A stretch of 64,000 nt of DNA from Tuctoria greenei (lineage: Eukaryota; Streptophyta; Magnoliopsida; Poales; Poaceae): contig JAYESD010000007.1 of the NCBI GenBank assembly GCA_036927565.1, forward strand, positions 5,353,644 to 5,417,643, written 5' to 3'. The position numbers were made by a program, and so were the translations under genes. This document shows, in pieces, positions 21,246 through 31,952 of this stretch. Under the pieces are notes generated by a model. That model ran no database searches. It saw only the letters and a list, made by a program, of their open reading frames with translations, and was not told the DNA's origin. Each line of letters starts with the position of its first letter. The first letter of the stretch is position 1.

Positions 21246-21586
21246 TATATAATTTTTTAATATTGTGCAGGAGGTGGAAATGGCAGTTGTACATCTGAAT
21301 GGGTAGTTTTACAGTGTATTCCTGAAATTTATATTTTTAATGTTGTGAATTAAGAATTGTTGAAGAGAAGATGCTGCAAGGCCCAAGCAATACAATTGTC
21401 CACTTCAGCCATGGGCATATATGTAACTTTACTTCTTCCCCTGCCTTTTTCCTCTGTGGGGTACTATGTACTCCCATCCCAGTTTTCTCGAGTCCGCTGC
21501 AAAATTTGGTCTCTGCAGAATCGTAGTTACCCAACTCCAAAAACCTCAAACGAAGCAAGGTACACCCACCCGTCCCGACACCGACG

Positions 21587-23899
21587 ATGCAGCAGCCGAT
21601 GCCCACGCCGCCGGGCGCCGCGGCGGCCGCGGCACCTCCGGCGGCCGGCATCAGCACGGAGCAGATCCAAAAGGTGCGCGCCCGCCCGCCCGCTTCCCGT
21701 TAGAGTTTGCGCTCGCGGGGGATCGTTGCTACTGATTAAGATTGGATCTTTCAGTTCGTTTCTGTTCGTTAGGGAAAGATCGGGCCTTTGCTGTTCGGAG
21801 TATGGCGGGTACAGTAGCTCGCATGAGTCCTCCGGTGCGCCTGAGGTTCCTCTGTTGTTACGGCTGAAGGCGCCGCCGAGGCTTGCAACGCGTGCTCCAT
21901 TGCTCCAGGGATTGCGGGCGTTCTTGGCTACCGCGGCTTGCTTATTGCAGACCATTGAGTCGTTGCTCACCAGTTACGCCACCAAAACGCCATTTTTTCT
22001 TTTAGGCCGTGGCTATTTGCCATGGAACGTTGCTTGCTTTAACTTATTTGTAGCGTCGTGGCTGTGTGGCCACTCACGGGCCATGTGTTGCGGTGGGTCA
22101 GGTTAACTGATACTGGACATGTCAGAAGCCACACTGGTAATCACCATTCCACATGCTGTACCACTATCGGACTCTAGGCCGCTTTTATAATCACACATCC
22201 ATAAATATTGTGGGCTCTCTAGCCTACAATATGATTACTACTTGGCAACTCGCTCCCACCTGTGGCTGGCTGTTTGCCATGTGATGTGCTCCCATGCTTG
22301 TGGCTATTTGCCATGTACCGAAAGATTGTTGTACTTAGCTTGATGCTGCCGTCGCCTGTTTGCCACTTATCCATGATGCTCCATTTTGGTTAGATGCGTG
22401 AGTCATGGCTAATGACTCTATGAGCCAACAGCCAACCCAGGTGCACATACTGCAGCAAGAACTGGATTATTTGGATGGCATGCAACTTATATGGTGCTTG
22501 CAATAGAAAACAATAAAATCCATTTACTTTGTGGATGCATTTGCTCATAATGTCTTTAGTGACTGAAAAACCAAATGCTCACAAATTCCTGAACCAAACA
22601 TTTCTCCCTTCCCTAGTAAAATGGATAAACCAATAACCAGAACTTTTCTTTTGTGGAAAAAAGATTCGCAGAAGAGGTAAATGGATTGCTTTGTGAGTCT
22701 TGTGACTATATAAGCCTCACAGTAGACTATATGCCATTGTTTTCTTCTTATTACTACTTACTGGGACTAACTTATTTTTTTCCCTTTGCAGTATTTGGAT
22801 GAAAATAAACAGCTTATTTTAGCCATTCTGGAAAATCAGAACTTAGGAAAGTTAGCTGAATGTGCTCAGTAAGTATATTTCTGAACTATCTAATGAATGA
22901 AATGCTTTTTATTTGTATTACTAGCCTAAGTGATGAACTTGTATTGCTTCTGTTGACTTTTTGTTTCATTTGTATGGAGCTGGATTGCAGTTAAGTTGTC
23001 ATTGATACTTCTAGACTGTAGATTGTATATAGGTGTCAATTATGGTTTCATGGCATTACATTAGACCAAACTGGAAATTGCTTGTTAGGCATTTGGCAAA
23101 CTGGAAATAGAATTGCATTGGTATGAATCAACATAGGATTGTCAGTGATTAATTACATATTCCTGATCTATGCCATCTTTAGCACTAGAACCTTTGCAGC
23201 ATGCATACCTCATTTAATCTAAACTTTGTGGATGCACTAAAACTAAATACGGTTCATGATTGACTTGACCTAACTATGTAATTTTTTATCTTCAAAGTTG
23301 ACATGTAACAATGATAATGCATTTTGACGGCAGTATATTTGGTGCTCTGAACATTTAGGTATCAAGCTCAACTTCAAAAGAATCTCCTGTACCTGGCTGC
23401 AATCGCAGATGCCCAACCCCAACCAACACAGACCCCTGCAAGTCGCCCTCCGGTTAGTCGTGTTTGACTTGGTGCCTCCAGCCCATCCTTTTCGCATTGA
23501 CAGTTTTTTTTCTCTTCTAAACAGATGATGCAGCCTGGTATGGTGCCAGGTGCAGGGCACTATATGTCACAGGTACCAACGTTTCCTCCAAGAACCCCAT
23601 TAACCCCGCAACAGATGCAAGAGCAGCAGCTGCAGCAGCAGCAAGCACAGGCTCTTTCATTTCCTGGACAAATGGTAATGAGACCGGCTCCTGTCAATGG
23701 CATGCAGCCTATGCAAGCTGACACTGCTCGTGCAACTGACCTACAGCAGTCAGCACCTATCCCTGCTGATGGGCGAGGAGGCAAGCATGATGCAGGAGTT
23801 GGAGTCGGTGCGGAACCGTCTGGCATTGAGAGCCACATAAATGCAACTGGAGCGGATAATGAAGCGGTTGGTGATCTAGCAGAGAAAACCCAAGTTTAG
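21587..23899 (+). CDS. GIF2: GRF-interacting factor (SSXT/SNH domain transcriptional coactivator)
   Basis: Four exons (21587-21673, 22792-22868, 23359-23452, 23525-23899; 633 nt) encode 210 residues. GIF proteins are the plant SS18/SYT homologues; they bind GRF transcription factors through the SNH domain and recruit SWI/SNF chromatin remodelling to drive cell proliferation in leaves and flowers. The SNH domain covers residues about 23-75, with TEQIQKYLDENKQLILAILE and LGKLAECAQYQAQLQKNL. The rest is the Met/Gln/Pro-rich activation region (QQQLQQQQAQA) and a Gly-rich tail. The start is the first ATG after a GC-rich leader. The Ala-rich N terminus and TPLTPQQMQEQQ motif fit the GIF2/GIF3 branch better than GIF1, though paralogue assignment is from memory. 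A Stowaway hairpin lies just past the stop. Confidence 0.93.
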
Positions 23900-23955
23900 T
23901 AAGCTGTTAGGGTGAATGATGCCTTGTATACTAGCAATGAAAAGAATGACTAGTA

Positions 23956-24033
23956 CTCCAGCCGTTCTAAGTTTGTTGTTTTGTAGTTCAAAAACAAACT
24001 GCAAAGCAACAAATTTTTTTAGGACGGAGAGAG
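23956..24033. mobile_element. Stowaway-like MITE in the GIF 3' flank
   Basis: A 78-bp hairpin begins 57 bases after the GIF stop codon and is flanked by TA. It has CTCCAGCCGTTCTAAG... and inverted ...TTAGGACGGAGAGAG ends. It is probably within the 3' UTR. Confidence 0.75.
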
Positions 24034-25027
24034 TAGTTGCTACCAGTTTAATTTGGTTTGGAGAATCCTGTGCTATTGATATGTAGAACAAAGCTTAGAT
24101 TGATTGACCATGTAACAAGCACCGAAATTGTTATCCGTTCTACATTGTTGTATCCGTTATGATATAATTTCACCAACTCTTGCCGTAGCAGATTTTGAAT
24201 TCTGTTTGCCAGCTAACGTGTGGTTTCAGTTACAAAGATTGCTACAACAAATTAAGGTTTCTTGTACTGAGATAACAAGTAAATACAGTCTCATGAGCTT
24301 TAAATCATAAGAATCGGCCTTTCAATTAGACAAGCTAATATAGATGGCTAAATGGGCCGGCATGAAGCATGGCCAAATCGGCCCGGCATGAACCCGACCT
24401 GGCACGAACTTCACCGGGCTCGGCCCGGCCCGAAGCATGACCCGGGCCATGCTTGGGCTCAGACAGAGGCTTGTTGGGCCGGCACGGCACGACATGTTTA
24501 AGGGGCGGTTCGGGTGTCACGATAGATGACCTGATTGGCCCGTGAGCTGGAGGCACGGCCGGCCTCGACACGTTTGGGTATATAACTCGTCGGGTTTCCC
24601 CAACCCTAAACCTAATCGCACCGCACAGCCCATCTCCTTTCCCTCTCGGCCGCCACTCCCAATCGCTTGCACTCGCTCACCCTGTCGCCTCGGAGGCTCG
24701 GACTTAGACCTCGGTGACTCTGTCGCACCCTCGTCGGTCGCTGGTTGCCCGGCTCGCCGCTCGCCTCCTCTCGTCCTCCAGCTACACCCCACGGTCGGCA
24801 GCCCTCCTGCACCACGCCGCCACCTCCCACTCCGCCACTCGCAATGCACGTCGGCCGCATGCCTTGCGGCGAGTGGATCCGGCCACCGACGACCCTAACC
24901 CCTTTGTCCCACTTCCCGCTCTCATGGCTGAGTGTTATTCTTCTTCCCCTCCCCCTAAATTTGTTGGTTCGACCGCGACGACCCTAACCCCTTCGTCCAT
25001 CTCCGTTTGCAGGGGCTTGCCGCTCTC

Positions 25028-25695
25028 ATGACTGGTAACTCGGTGGCGGCGGCGGCTGTAGCAGAGGCAGAGCCAGTGCAGGCTAACCCTAGCCAAAATA
25101 CATGCGACAGGTTAATCACTGACTCACTGCTAGCACTTGGTGATGATTGATACATGCACATCTATGTTTACTGTAATACTGTCTTGGTTAGTGCAAGAGT
25201 TGAATTATGAAGAAGAACTAATAATGTCTTGGTTATTGTTATTGTTATTGGCCTATTGATATTGCAGTTACATGTTAGTACATGACTTAGTGATGATTGA
25301 TACATCACATGACTTGCTATTACATCTATGTTTACTTGTCTTTGTTAGCACATCTATTGTTAACTGTTAGATGTTAATTGTTAGCCCAAAGCTGTTAACA
25401 TGTTATCAGTTAACATATTATTTGTTATGTTCTCTCTTAGACTGTTACATGAATACATGTTAACTTTCATTTCTTTTCATTGTATGTGATTATGTCATTT
25501 GTCAGGACTGGTCAAGGTACCTGTACATCAGATGTGTGGTAAAACATGGAAGAGCTGACTCAAATTATCAATGGTAGGAAAGTCACGTATGCAACAAGGT
25601 GTAATTTTTGCAAGACAGAATTGAGAGCTAGTAGTAGTGGTGGTACAGAACATTTACATCGACATGTTGCTAAACGTAAGAGGAAGGCCATCTGA
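25028..25695 (+). pseudogene. hAT transposase N-terminus with BED zinc finger, copy 1
   Basis: Exon 25028-25110 (MTGNSVAAAAV...) ends at CAG|GTTAAT and splices in phase to 25506. The second exon contains C-x2-C and H-x3-H (CNFCKTEL...HLHRH), a BED finger used for DNA binding in hAT transposases. A TAA at 25540-25542 interrupts the frame before the finger. The exon ends at 25695 after a Lys/Arg cluster, and no catalytic domain follows. Confidence 0.75.
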
Positions 25696-26883
25696 GTGAT
25701 TGTCTGTGCTATAACTATAATTGTAATATTATCTGTTTGGACTTTGGACTTTAGATCACAAAGAGTTGGGTTGTACTCTTTTTTCATTTAGGGTTTTCTC
25801 CTCATGTAGTTAAAATGAGGTTTTACCTAAAAGTTTTTATTGAGGCAGCCATTTTTGTAACCTTAAACAGCTCTTTAGATGATCAATTTCAAGTTTGTGA
25901 TCTGATTTGGACTTTGGTTCTCGTAAATATGTACATTGCTAACTGCTTTGGGCTTTGGTTCTATTAAACTGTATGTTTCACGTTGAAATTTGAAATGTAT
26001 AAAAAAACTCATCATTTTGAATACCATCTGTTGAACCAGGCTTTGGGCCCACCCGGCACAAACGACTCATTTCGGGCCTGACACGGCCAAATGCAGCTCG
26101 GGCCGTGCCTGGGCCTATTGTTAACACATCTATTGTTAACTATTAGATGTTAATTGTTAGCCCAAAGCTATTAACATGTTATCTATTAACATATTATCTG
26201 TTATGTTCTCTCTTAGACTGTTACATGGATATATGTTAACTTTCATTTCTTTTCATTGTATGTGATTATGTCATTTGTGAGGGCTGGTCAGGGTACCTGT
26301 ACATCAGATGTGTGGCAAAACATGGAAGAGCTGACTCAAATTGTCAATGGTAGGAAAGTCACGTATGCAACAAGGTGTAATTTTTGCAAGACAGAATTGA
26401 GAGCTAGTAGTAGTGGTGGTACATAACATTTACATCGACATGTTGCTAAACGTAAGAGGAAGGTCATTTGAGTGATTGTCTGTGCTGTAACTATAATTGT
26501 ATTATTATCTGTTTGGACTTTGGACTTTAGATCACAAAGAGTTGGGTTGTACTCTTTTTTCATTTAGGGTTTTCTCCTCATGTAGTTAAAATGGGGTTTT
26601 AACTAAAAGTTTATATTGAGGCAGCCATTTTTGTAGCCTTAAACAGCTCTTTAGATGATCAATTTCAAGTTTGTGATCTGATTTGGACTTTGGTTCTCGT
26701 AAATATGTACATAACTGCTTTGGGCTTTGGTTCTGTTAAACTGTATGTTTCATGTTGAAATTTGAAATGTATAAAAAAACTCATCATTTTGAATACCATC
26801 TGTTGAACCAGGCTTTGGGCCCACCCGACACAAACGGCTGGGCCCGGCACGGCCAAATGCAGCTCGGGCCGTGCCTAGGCCTA
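25349..26883 (+). repeat. Tandem duplication of about 776 bp inside the hAT element
   Basis: Copy 1 (about 25349-26114) and copy 2 (about 26125-26883) share the BED exon, the downstream TTTTTTCATTTAGGG region and the GC-rich block with GCTCGGGCCGTGCCT. They differ by scattered substitutions and small indels. Confidence 0.88.
26282..26471 (+). pseudogene. hAT BED zinc-finger exon, copy 2
   Basis: This is a near-identical copy of 25506-25695, shifted by about 776 bp. The position of the first copy's stop is a sense CAA here, but a different TAA at 26424-26426 lies inside the finger between Thr and His. The exon again ends after KRKRK. Confidence 0.78.
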
Positions 26884-27366
26884 GGCGTCAGCCCAACATG
26901 CCGGCCCAGCACAACCCGACTGTCCTTTCATGCCGTACCGAGCTAAAAAATTCTAGACACGGGGACGAGCGTGTTCGAGCTGTGCCGACCGGGCAGTCTA
27001 TTAGCCATCTATACAAGCTAAAGAAGATGCGACTTTTAAATAGCAGTGAAGTAAAATCGTCTGACAAGTTTTTTACTAGTTTCACAAAAACAAGTTTGTC
27101 AACCGTACCAGCTTTTAGCAGATGTGAACTTCTCTATCAAGCAGGGAGGCAACCACAAGTACATAGTAATGGATACATTCATGACTGAATTAGTACAATG
27201 GAAGTCGCCCAAACCGTGTAACATTTTAACACATAATAAAAGTTCCAGATTCTTAACATCTCCAACCAACAAATGACAAAAAAGACGATTATCTTTATCA
27301 TTCAGCGCATTGCAGAAACTGACTTGTGCATCACTGCTTGGACATTAAAATGGAAGAGCTGGATGA

Positions 27367-30300
27367 CTAATTGCGTCGCCTTCTCCTAACAACTTCTTTT
27401 GGAAACTTGAGAGGGGCAGGAAGTGTCATGCAACTACGTTTGAAAGCACCTGTGGACACAGCTTTGCAACCCAACTGGTCATAATATGGTTTAAGCATCT
27501 TACGGGTCATTTTCAAGTCCGCACTTATGTCCTCAGGATCAGATCTAAAGTCATCCGCAAAAAGTGACAGTACCAAGATGTAATTAATCAGAAGCTCTTT
27601 TTTCTCCGTAGACAAGGTACTAGACGCTTCTTCTATGAACATGACCAACAGGTTGCGATATACAGCCTGTGGGACTGCTGGTGCCTTGGTAGGCTCTTTA
27701 TTCTTTCTGTGCTGCTTGGACGTGGAGCTGTTCCTTTCAAACAATGTTAGGAGGTGTGTAATATAGGACAGTATCCAAGCGAGCCTCTCTTTATCTTCAC
27801 CCTGAAAAAAGCAGGGTAAAACTCATTTCTTTTAGATCACATGGTACAAGCGAATCAAACTCAGAAACACAACTTGGTAGCTGAATTCAACATGGTGTAG
27901 ACACAAATGATTTCCCGCCATCATTACATAGTGGTGACTGTTATAGTGCTACCAGAATATGGTGGCGGAAAAAACGTGAAACTGCTAGAGATCAGATATA
28001 AGGCTCCTTTTGGCAGAGCTCCACGGAGCTGATTCTCAGGCAGAATCGGAAAAGTTGTATCAAACACTGTTTTTCATAAGAAGTGATTATTGGCTGATTC
28101 TTTGAAGTGATTCTCTGAAATGAACTAAGAGGCTGGAAGCTGAAAAAAAATAGCTTCTCCTGATTCTGTAAAGTGATTCTCTGTCCTAATTCTAAGAGTT
28201 TATTCTAGAGAATCATTTTCAGTCACAGAATCACTTCAACAAAGAATTAGAAGTGAATCCAGAGAATCAGTTTCGTGAAGCTGTGCCAAAGAGGGCCTAA
28301 ATAGTACTAGCTCTATTGTAACAAAACAATTTTATTCCAAGACATAAGGTGACATGTTACTCCCTCCATCCCCAAATATTTGTCACACATTTGGAGACGG
28401 ATGGAGTATTTAAGGATCAGTCATTAAAAAAAAAACTAGAGAAATACATACAAAAAGGACAGTAACTATAAATTGTTCTTGAAGTTTTTAGTTACGTGTT
28501 ACAACTTCATGCAATCAGTTACTTAGTTGTTTTCACAATGCAAGACAACTTTAGTTTCCCTTCATCCATCTGCTTTAGCTTAATGAAAATAAAAAATCTT
28601 GTCTCAAACAGGTTGGTACTCATGTGAGCACGTGACAACTGAATGGACAATTGGATGAAATGAAAAAGCATACAGAAAAATATCATTACCTGTAGCTTCT
28701 CCAACTTATGCACACGATTTGAAACAAAACTCCCGTAGCCTTTTGATGAAAATTCTCCTGATTCTAAATGACTCAGAATCTCTAGAAGATGTGACCGCAG
28801 ATTCTTGGGGATAATCTCATCAAACAGATATGCCCTTTCTGACGCATCTGCAGTAGGGTCATAAGGTGGAATGTTCCGAATAATTACTGCTGCATTGTCG
28901 CTGTTGTTGGCATTTGTCTCAGGTTTTCCAAGGTCAAGATCCTCATAAGCAGAAGGGTCATTTCTTTGTTCATTCAATGACATCCATTTCTTATCCTGCA
29001 AGGAATAGCAGCCTAATTAGACCAAACCATCTCACATCCAAAAGTGCAAGCACCAGACATGCTAGTGATAAACGGGAAGAAAAAAATCAATGTCCTGTAA
29101 CTCTGTACACACATCTGTAAGTTCACGAAGCAATATTATGGTCCTTGTATAACAGAAACTGATACAGTTCATGCACACTGATATGCATCTAAAATCAGGA
29201 AAAAAAAAGGTTTAATTCACTGGTCTAGGCATATAACAAAAAGATCTCATTTTAATATCTGAAGTATGAAAATGAAACTTGATGCACAGAAAATTATGTT
29301 AGCACCATGACAGCTCGTGTTATGTTCTTAATTAGCAAATCATTTCTGTATATTGCCGTGACATTTATCATATATAAGCCCCATTCCTCAAGAAAACAAT
29401 ATATGAATAAATAAATACTGGGACACTAAGGAAATGTTTCATTGATGCTCCTTAAATTCATACCCACACCATGGACAATTCTGAAACACATACTTGTAAA
29501 CAACAAACAGTAGATTGGTATACCTAAACAGAAAACATACCGTGTCCTTGTCTTTCTTGGCACCATACATGCTGGTAAGATCTTGTACCTTCATTTCACC
29601 AGTTGGTACAGCTGAACCTGCTTCTGATGTGACACCAGAGTGCTGTGAATGTGCTGGTTTCTGCGCTTCAATATACGGCTCTAGCCTCAGAATCTGTATG
29701 CAAATACAAACCATTAGAACAATTTTATAAAACAATGTTATTGAACGCTAACAGTGTTGGTATTAAAGCAGTTCTCATCCATTTGAAACTAAATACTAGG
29801 ATAGAAATTCACAGCAAGATTTTGCATTCGAAATGATAAATTACGACAAGGGAACAGAGCTACTGCTGGCGCATACTTCAAGAATGTTGTTTCAAACATA
29901 AAATGGTGGTACTAAAAATCAGGATTGCTTTTGTAGATGAAAGAAGAAAACTCTGTTTAGATACCTATTTCCGTCCAACTGACAACCACCGATACAAAAT
30001 TGTAATGGCATGTATCTAATTTGTCCCCTTATTCAGAACCAGAGAAAAATAAAGGTTTTTCAATGCACGGGAGGATGCACATACCTTGTCGCCGGCGATG
30101 GGAACGACCTTGAGGGTGCCAGAGGCCTTGTCAAGGACGCCAAGGGCGTAGCTGCAAAGCTGCGGCATGGCTGCCTCACCAGCGTAGCTCCGGCCGACGA
30201 AGTCGGGGCCACCGCCGGGGCTCCGGACCACGAGGTCGACCCTGCTGGGGTACTTGGTGTTGCGGAAGAGCCTTGCGCTGGGAGTATCGCTGTTGGCTGC

Positions 30301-30903
30301 GAGCGGGTCGTAGCCGGAGGGGAAGTACGCGACCGCGGGAGCCGCGGAGCCACCGGTAAGGGAGGCGTCGACAGTAACATTGATGGGCTCGGGCTCGGCG
30401 GCGGTGGGCTTGCGGTTCTTGGACTTCTTCTTCTTCTTCTCGGGGGTGGCGGTGGTGTCGGTAAGGGAGGCGTCGACGGTAACGTTGATGGGCTCAGGCT
30501 CGGGCTCGGCGGTGGGCTTGCGGTTCTTGGACTTCTTCTTCTTCTTCTTCTCGGGGGTGGCGGTGGCGTCGGTAAGGGAGGCGTCGACGGTAACGTTGAT
30601 GGGCTCGGACTCGGGCTCGGCGGCGGCGATGGGCTTGCGCTTCTTTGACTCCTTTTTCTTCTTCTTCTCGGGGGTGGGGGTGGGGATGACGGTGTCGTCG
30701 ATGGTCTTGCGCTTCTTCGACGTCTCCTCCTCAGTGGTGGCGGCGGCGTCGTCGATGGCCTTGCGCTTTTTGGATTTCTTCTTCTTCTTCTTGGCAGAGT
30801 CGAATGAAGTGTCCGGCGAGGCTAGGGTTTGGGGATCCGCCATTGGAGAGGACTCCAGGGTTTTAGGCTCCGGCGAGGCTAGGGTTTGGACAGCCGCCGC
30901 CAT
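27367..30903 (-). CDS. RPA49: DNA-directed RNA polymerase I subunit A49-like
   Basis: Four exons (30903-30085, 29693-29541, 28995-28690, 27801-27367; 1713 nt) encode 570 residues. A49 is the TFIIF-like Pol I subunit, with A34.5 as partner, that stimulates rRNA transcription in the nucleolus. The conserved part begins about residue 190 (VAYFPSGYDPLAANSD, then SRVDLVVRSPGGGPDFVGRSY) and continues through VIIRNIPPYDPTAD to the tandem winged-helix end with MLKPYYDQLGCK. The first roughly 180 residues are an extension of three or more imperfect repeats, each a Lys-rich block (EKKKKKKSKNRKP) plus an acidic EPINVTVDASLTD block. This makes the protein longer than typical A49. The Lys blocks look like nucleolar localisation signals, an inference. 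A MITE occupies intron 3, and a hAT element lies about 350 bp past the stop. Confidence 0.92.
28002..28297. mobile_element. Tourist-like MITE in RPA49 intron 3
   Basis: The ends GGCTCCTTTTGGCA and TGCCAAAGAGGGCC are inverted and flanked by TAA (27999-28001 and 28298-28300). Length is 296 bp. Internal repeats of AGTGATTCTCTG type are present. Confidence 0.85.
28360..28406. mobile_element. Short Stowaway-like hairpin in RPA49 intron 3
   Basis: It is a 47-bp unit with CTCCCTCCATCCCCAAAT and an inverted end GACGGATGGAG, flanked by TA. It is an internally deleted copy. Confidence 0.65.
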
Positions 30904-31952
30904 CGGAGAGAACTGACGGAGCTTGGCCTCTGCTGCTTAATACTAAAGGGTGTCCACGTTTTGCGTGTAGCCCCTCAGCATAGTTAACATTTCTGCATTC
31001 AGGTGACGGTCCAAAATTTGTAGCAAAATTTTGCCACCACCATATCTAGATCATCATCATTTTCTAATCTTAGTAATCCCTCCATCCTAAATTAATTATC
31101 ACTCTCTAATTCATTTTTGTTTGAAATAGATAGAGTAGCTCTGAATCTTATCAAGTTAGATATTGTATATCTGACAGAACATGATCGTTTCGTGCTGTAC
31201 TACAGAATTCTTTTACATTATCGTTTACTGTAAAAGGGAAATCCCATTTCAGGGGAAAAAAAAATTGGAGCCGTTGAGGCCCATATACCAACTCTGGGTC
31301 AAGTGAATTCACAAGCATAATACCAGGCATATACAAAGAACCATCTTTTTCTCAAGCATACAAAATAGATATGTGGCAAAGATACCTGGACTTATGCACA
31401 TGAACAGAGCTCACTTGCTATTTTGCATTATTGACTGAATGACTCTTACAAGTTACAATGGAATGCAATTACATCGAGAAAGAGGAAATGGAATTTCGCT
31501 AGTGGAAATGAAGTAGGGAGAGAACATCGGATCAGACTATCGCCCCAATTTAACAAATTATGCACATACCAGTTATCACAAATGGAGGTATTTTCTGGTC
31601 CCCATAACATGATTGACGTCTAAAGCAAAGGTCAACATTTTCACTGTACTACAACAGATTGAGTCACAAGAAATAGCTGCATTGCTTCTGCGGTTCTACT
31701 GCCTCACGCATAAGTCGTCTATCATGATCTTGTATATACAATATCCTTTGAAGGAGTTTATATTAGATGCCTTGGCTTGTATGCCTGCAGAAACAGGTGG
31801 CCTATGTGTCAAACATGCAAGGTTGAAATGGTAAGTACGACAAAAGACACGACAAACATACCTCGGAGCCATGGTCACCCATCACAAGGCAAGTACCATG
31901 CAGCATAAAATTGGCACGGTGTGGTAGCCTGTGAGTAGACGCGACTTACACC
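30904..31952. other. Intergenic between RPA49 (5' side) and PAH (3' side)
   Basis: The stretch holds the short RPA49 promoter and the PAH 3' UTR and downstream region. At about 31076-31138 there is half of a Stowaway element (CCCTCCATCCTAAATTAATTATC). No other gene is seen. Confidence 0.6.

Larger units (their letters stand above)
24338..27012 (+). mobile_element. hAT-superfamily DNA transposon, internally deleted
   Basis: The element is flanked by a perfect 8-bp duplication, ACAAGCTA (24330-24337 and 27013-27020), the size expected for hAT. The ends carry the inverted pair TAGATGGCTAA/TTAGCCATCTA, followed by GGCCCGGCACGG-rich subterminal repeats on both sides. Inside are an N-terminal transposase exon (25028-25110), a BED zinc-finger exon (25506-25695) and a second copy of that exon and its surroundings (26282-26471). 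The catalytic and dimerisation parts are absent, so it is non-autonomous. It sits between GIF and RPA49. Confidence 0.85.

Noticed and set aside
21357..22106. Plus-strand 249-codon frame through GIF exon 1 and intron 1
   Set aside because: It is not in the SNH frame, crosses the donor at 21673 and has no domain.
24542..24987. GC-rich open frames at the left end of the hAT element
   Set aside because: They lie upstream of the transposase exon within the element, with no start context, motif or splice support.
30380..30916. Plus-strand open frame with FFFFFSGVAVVS repeats
   Set aside because: It is the complement of the lysine-rich repeats of RPA49 exon 1.
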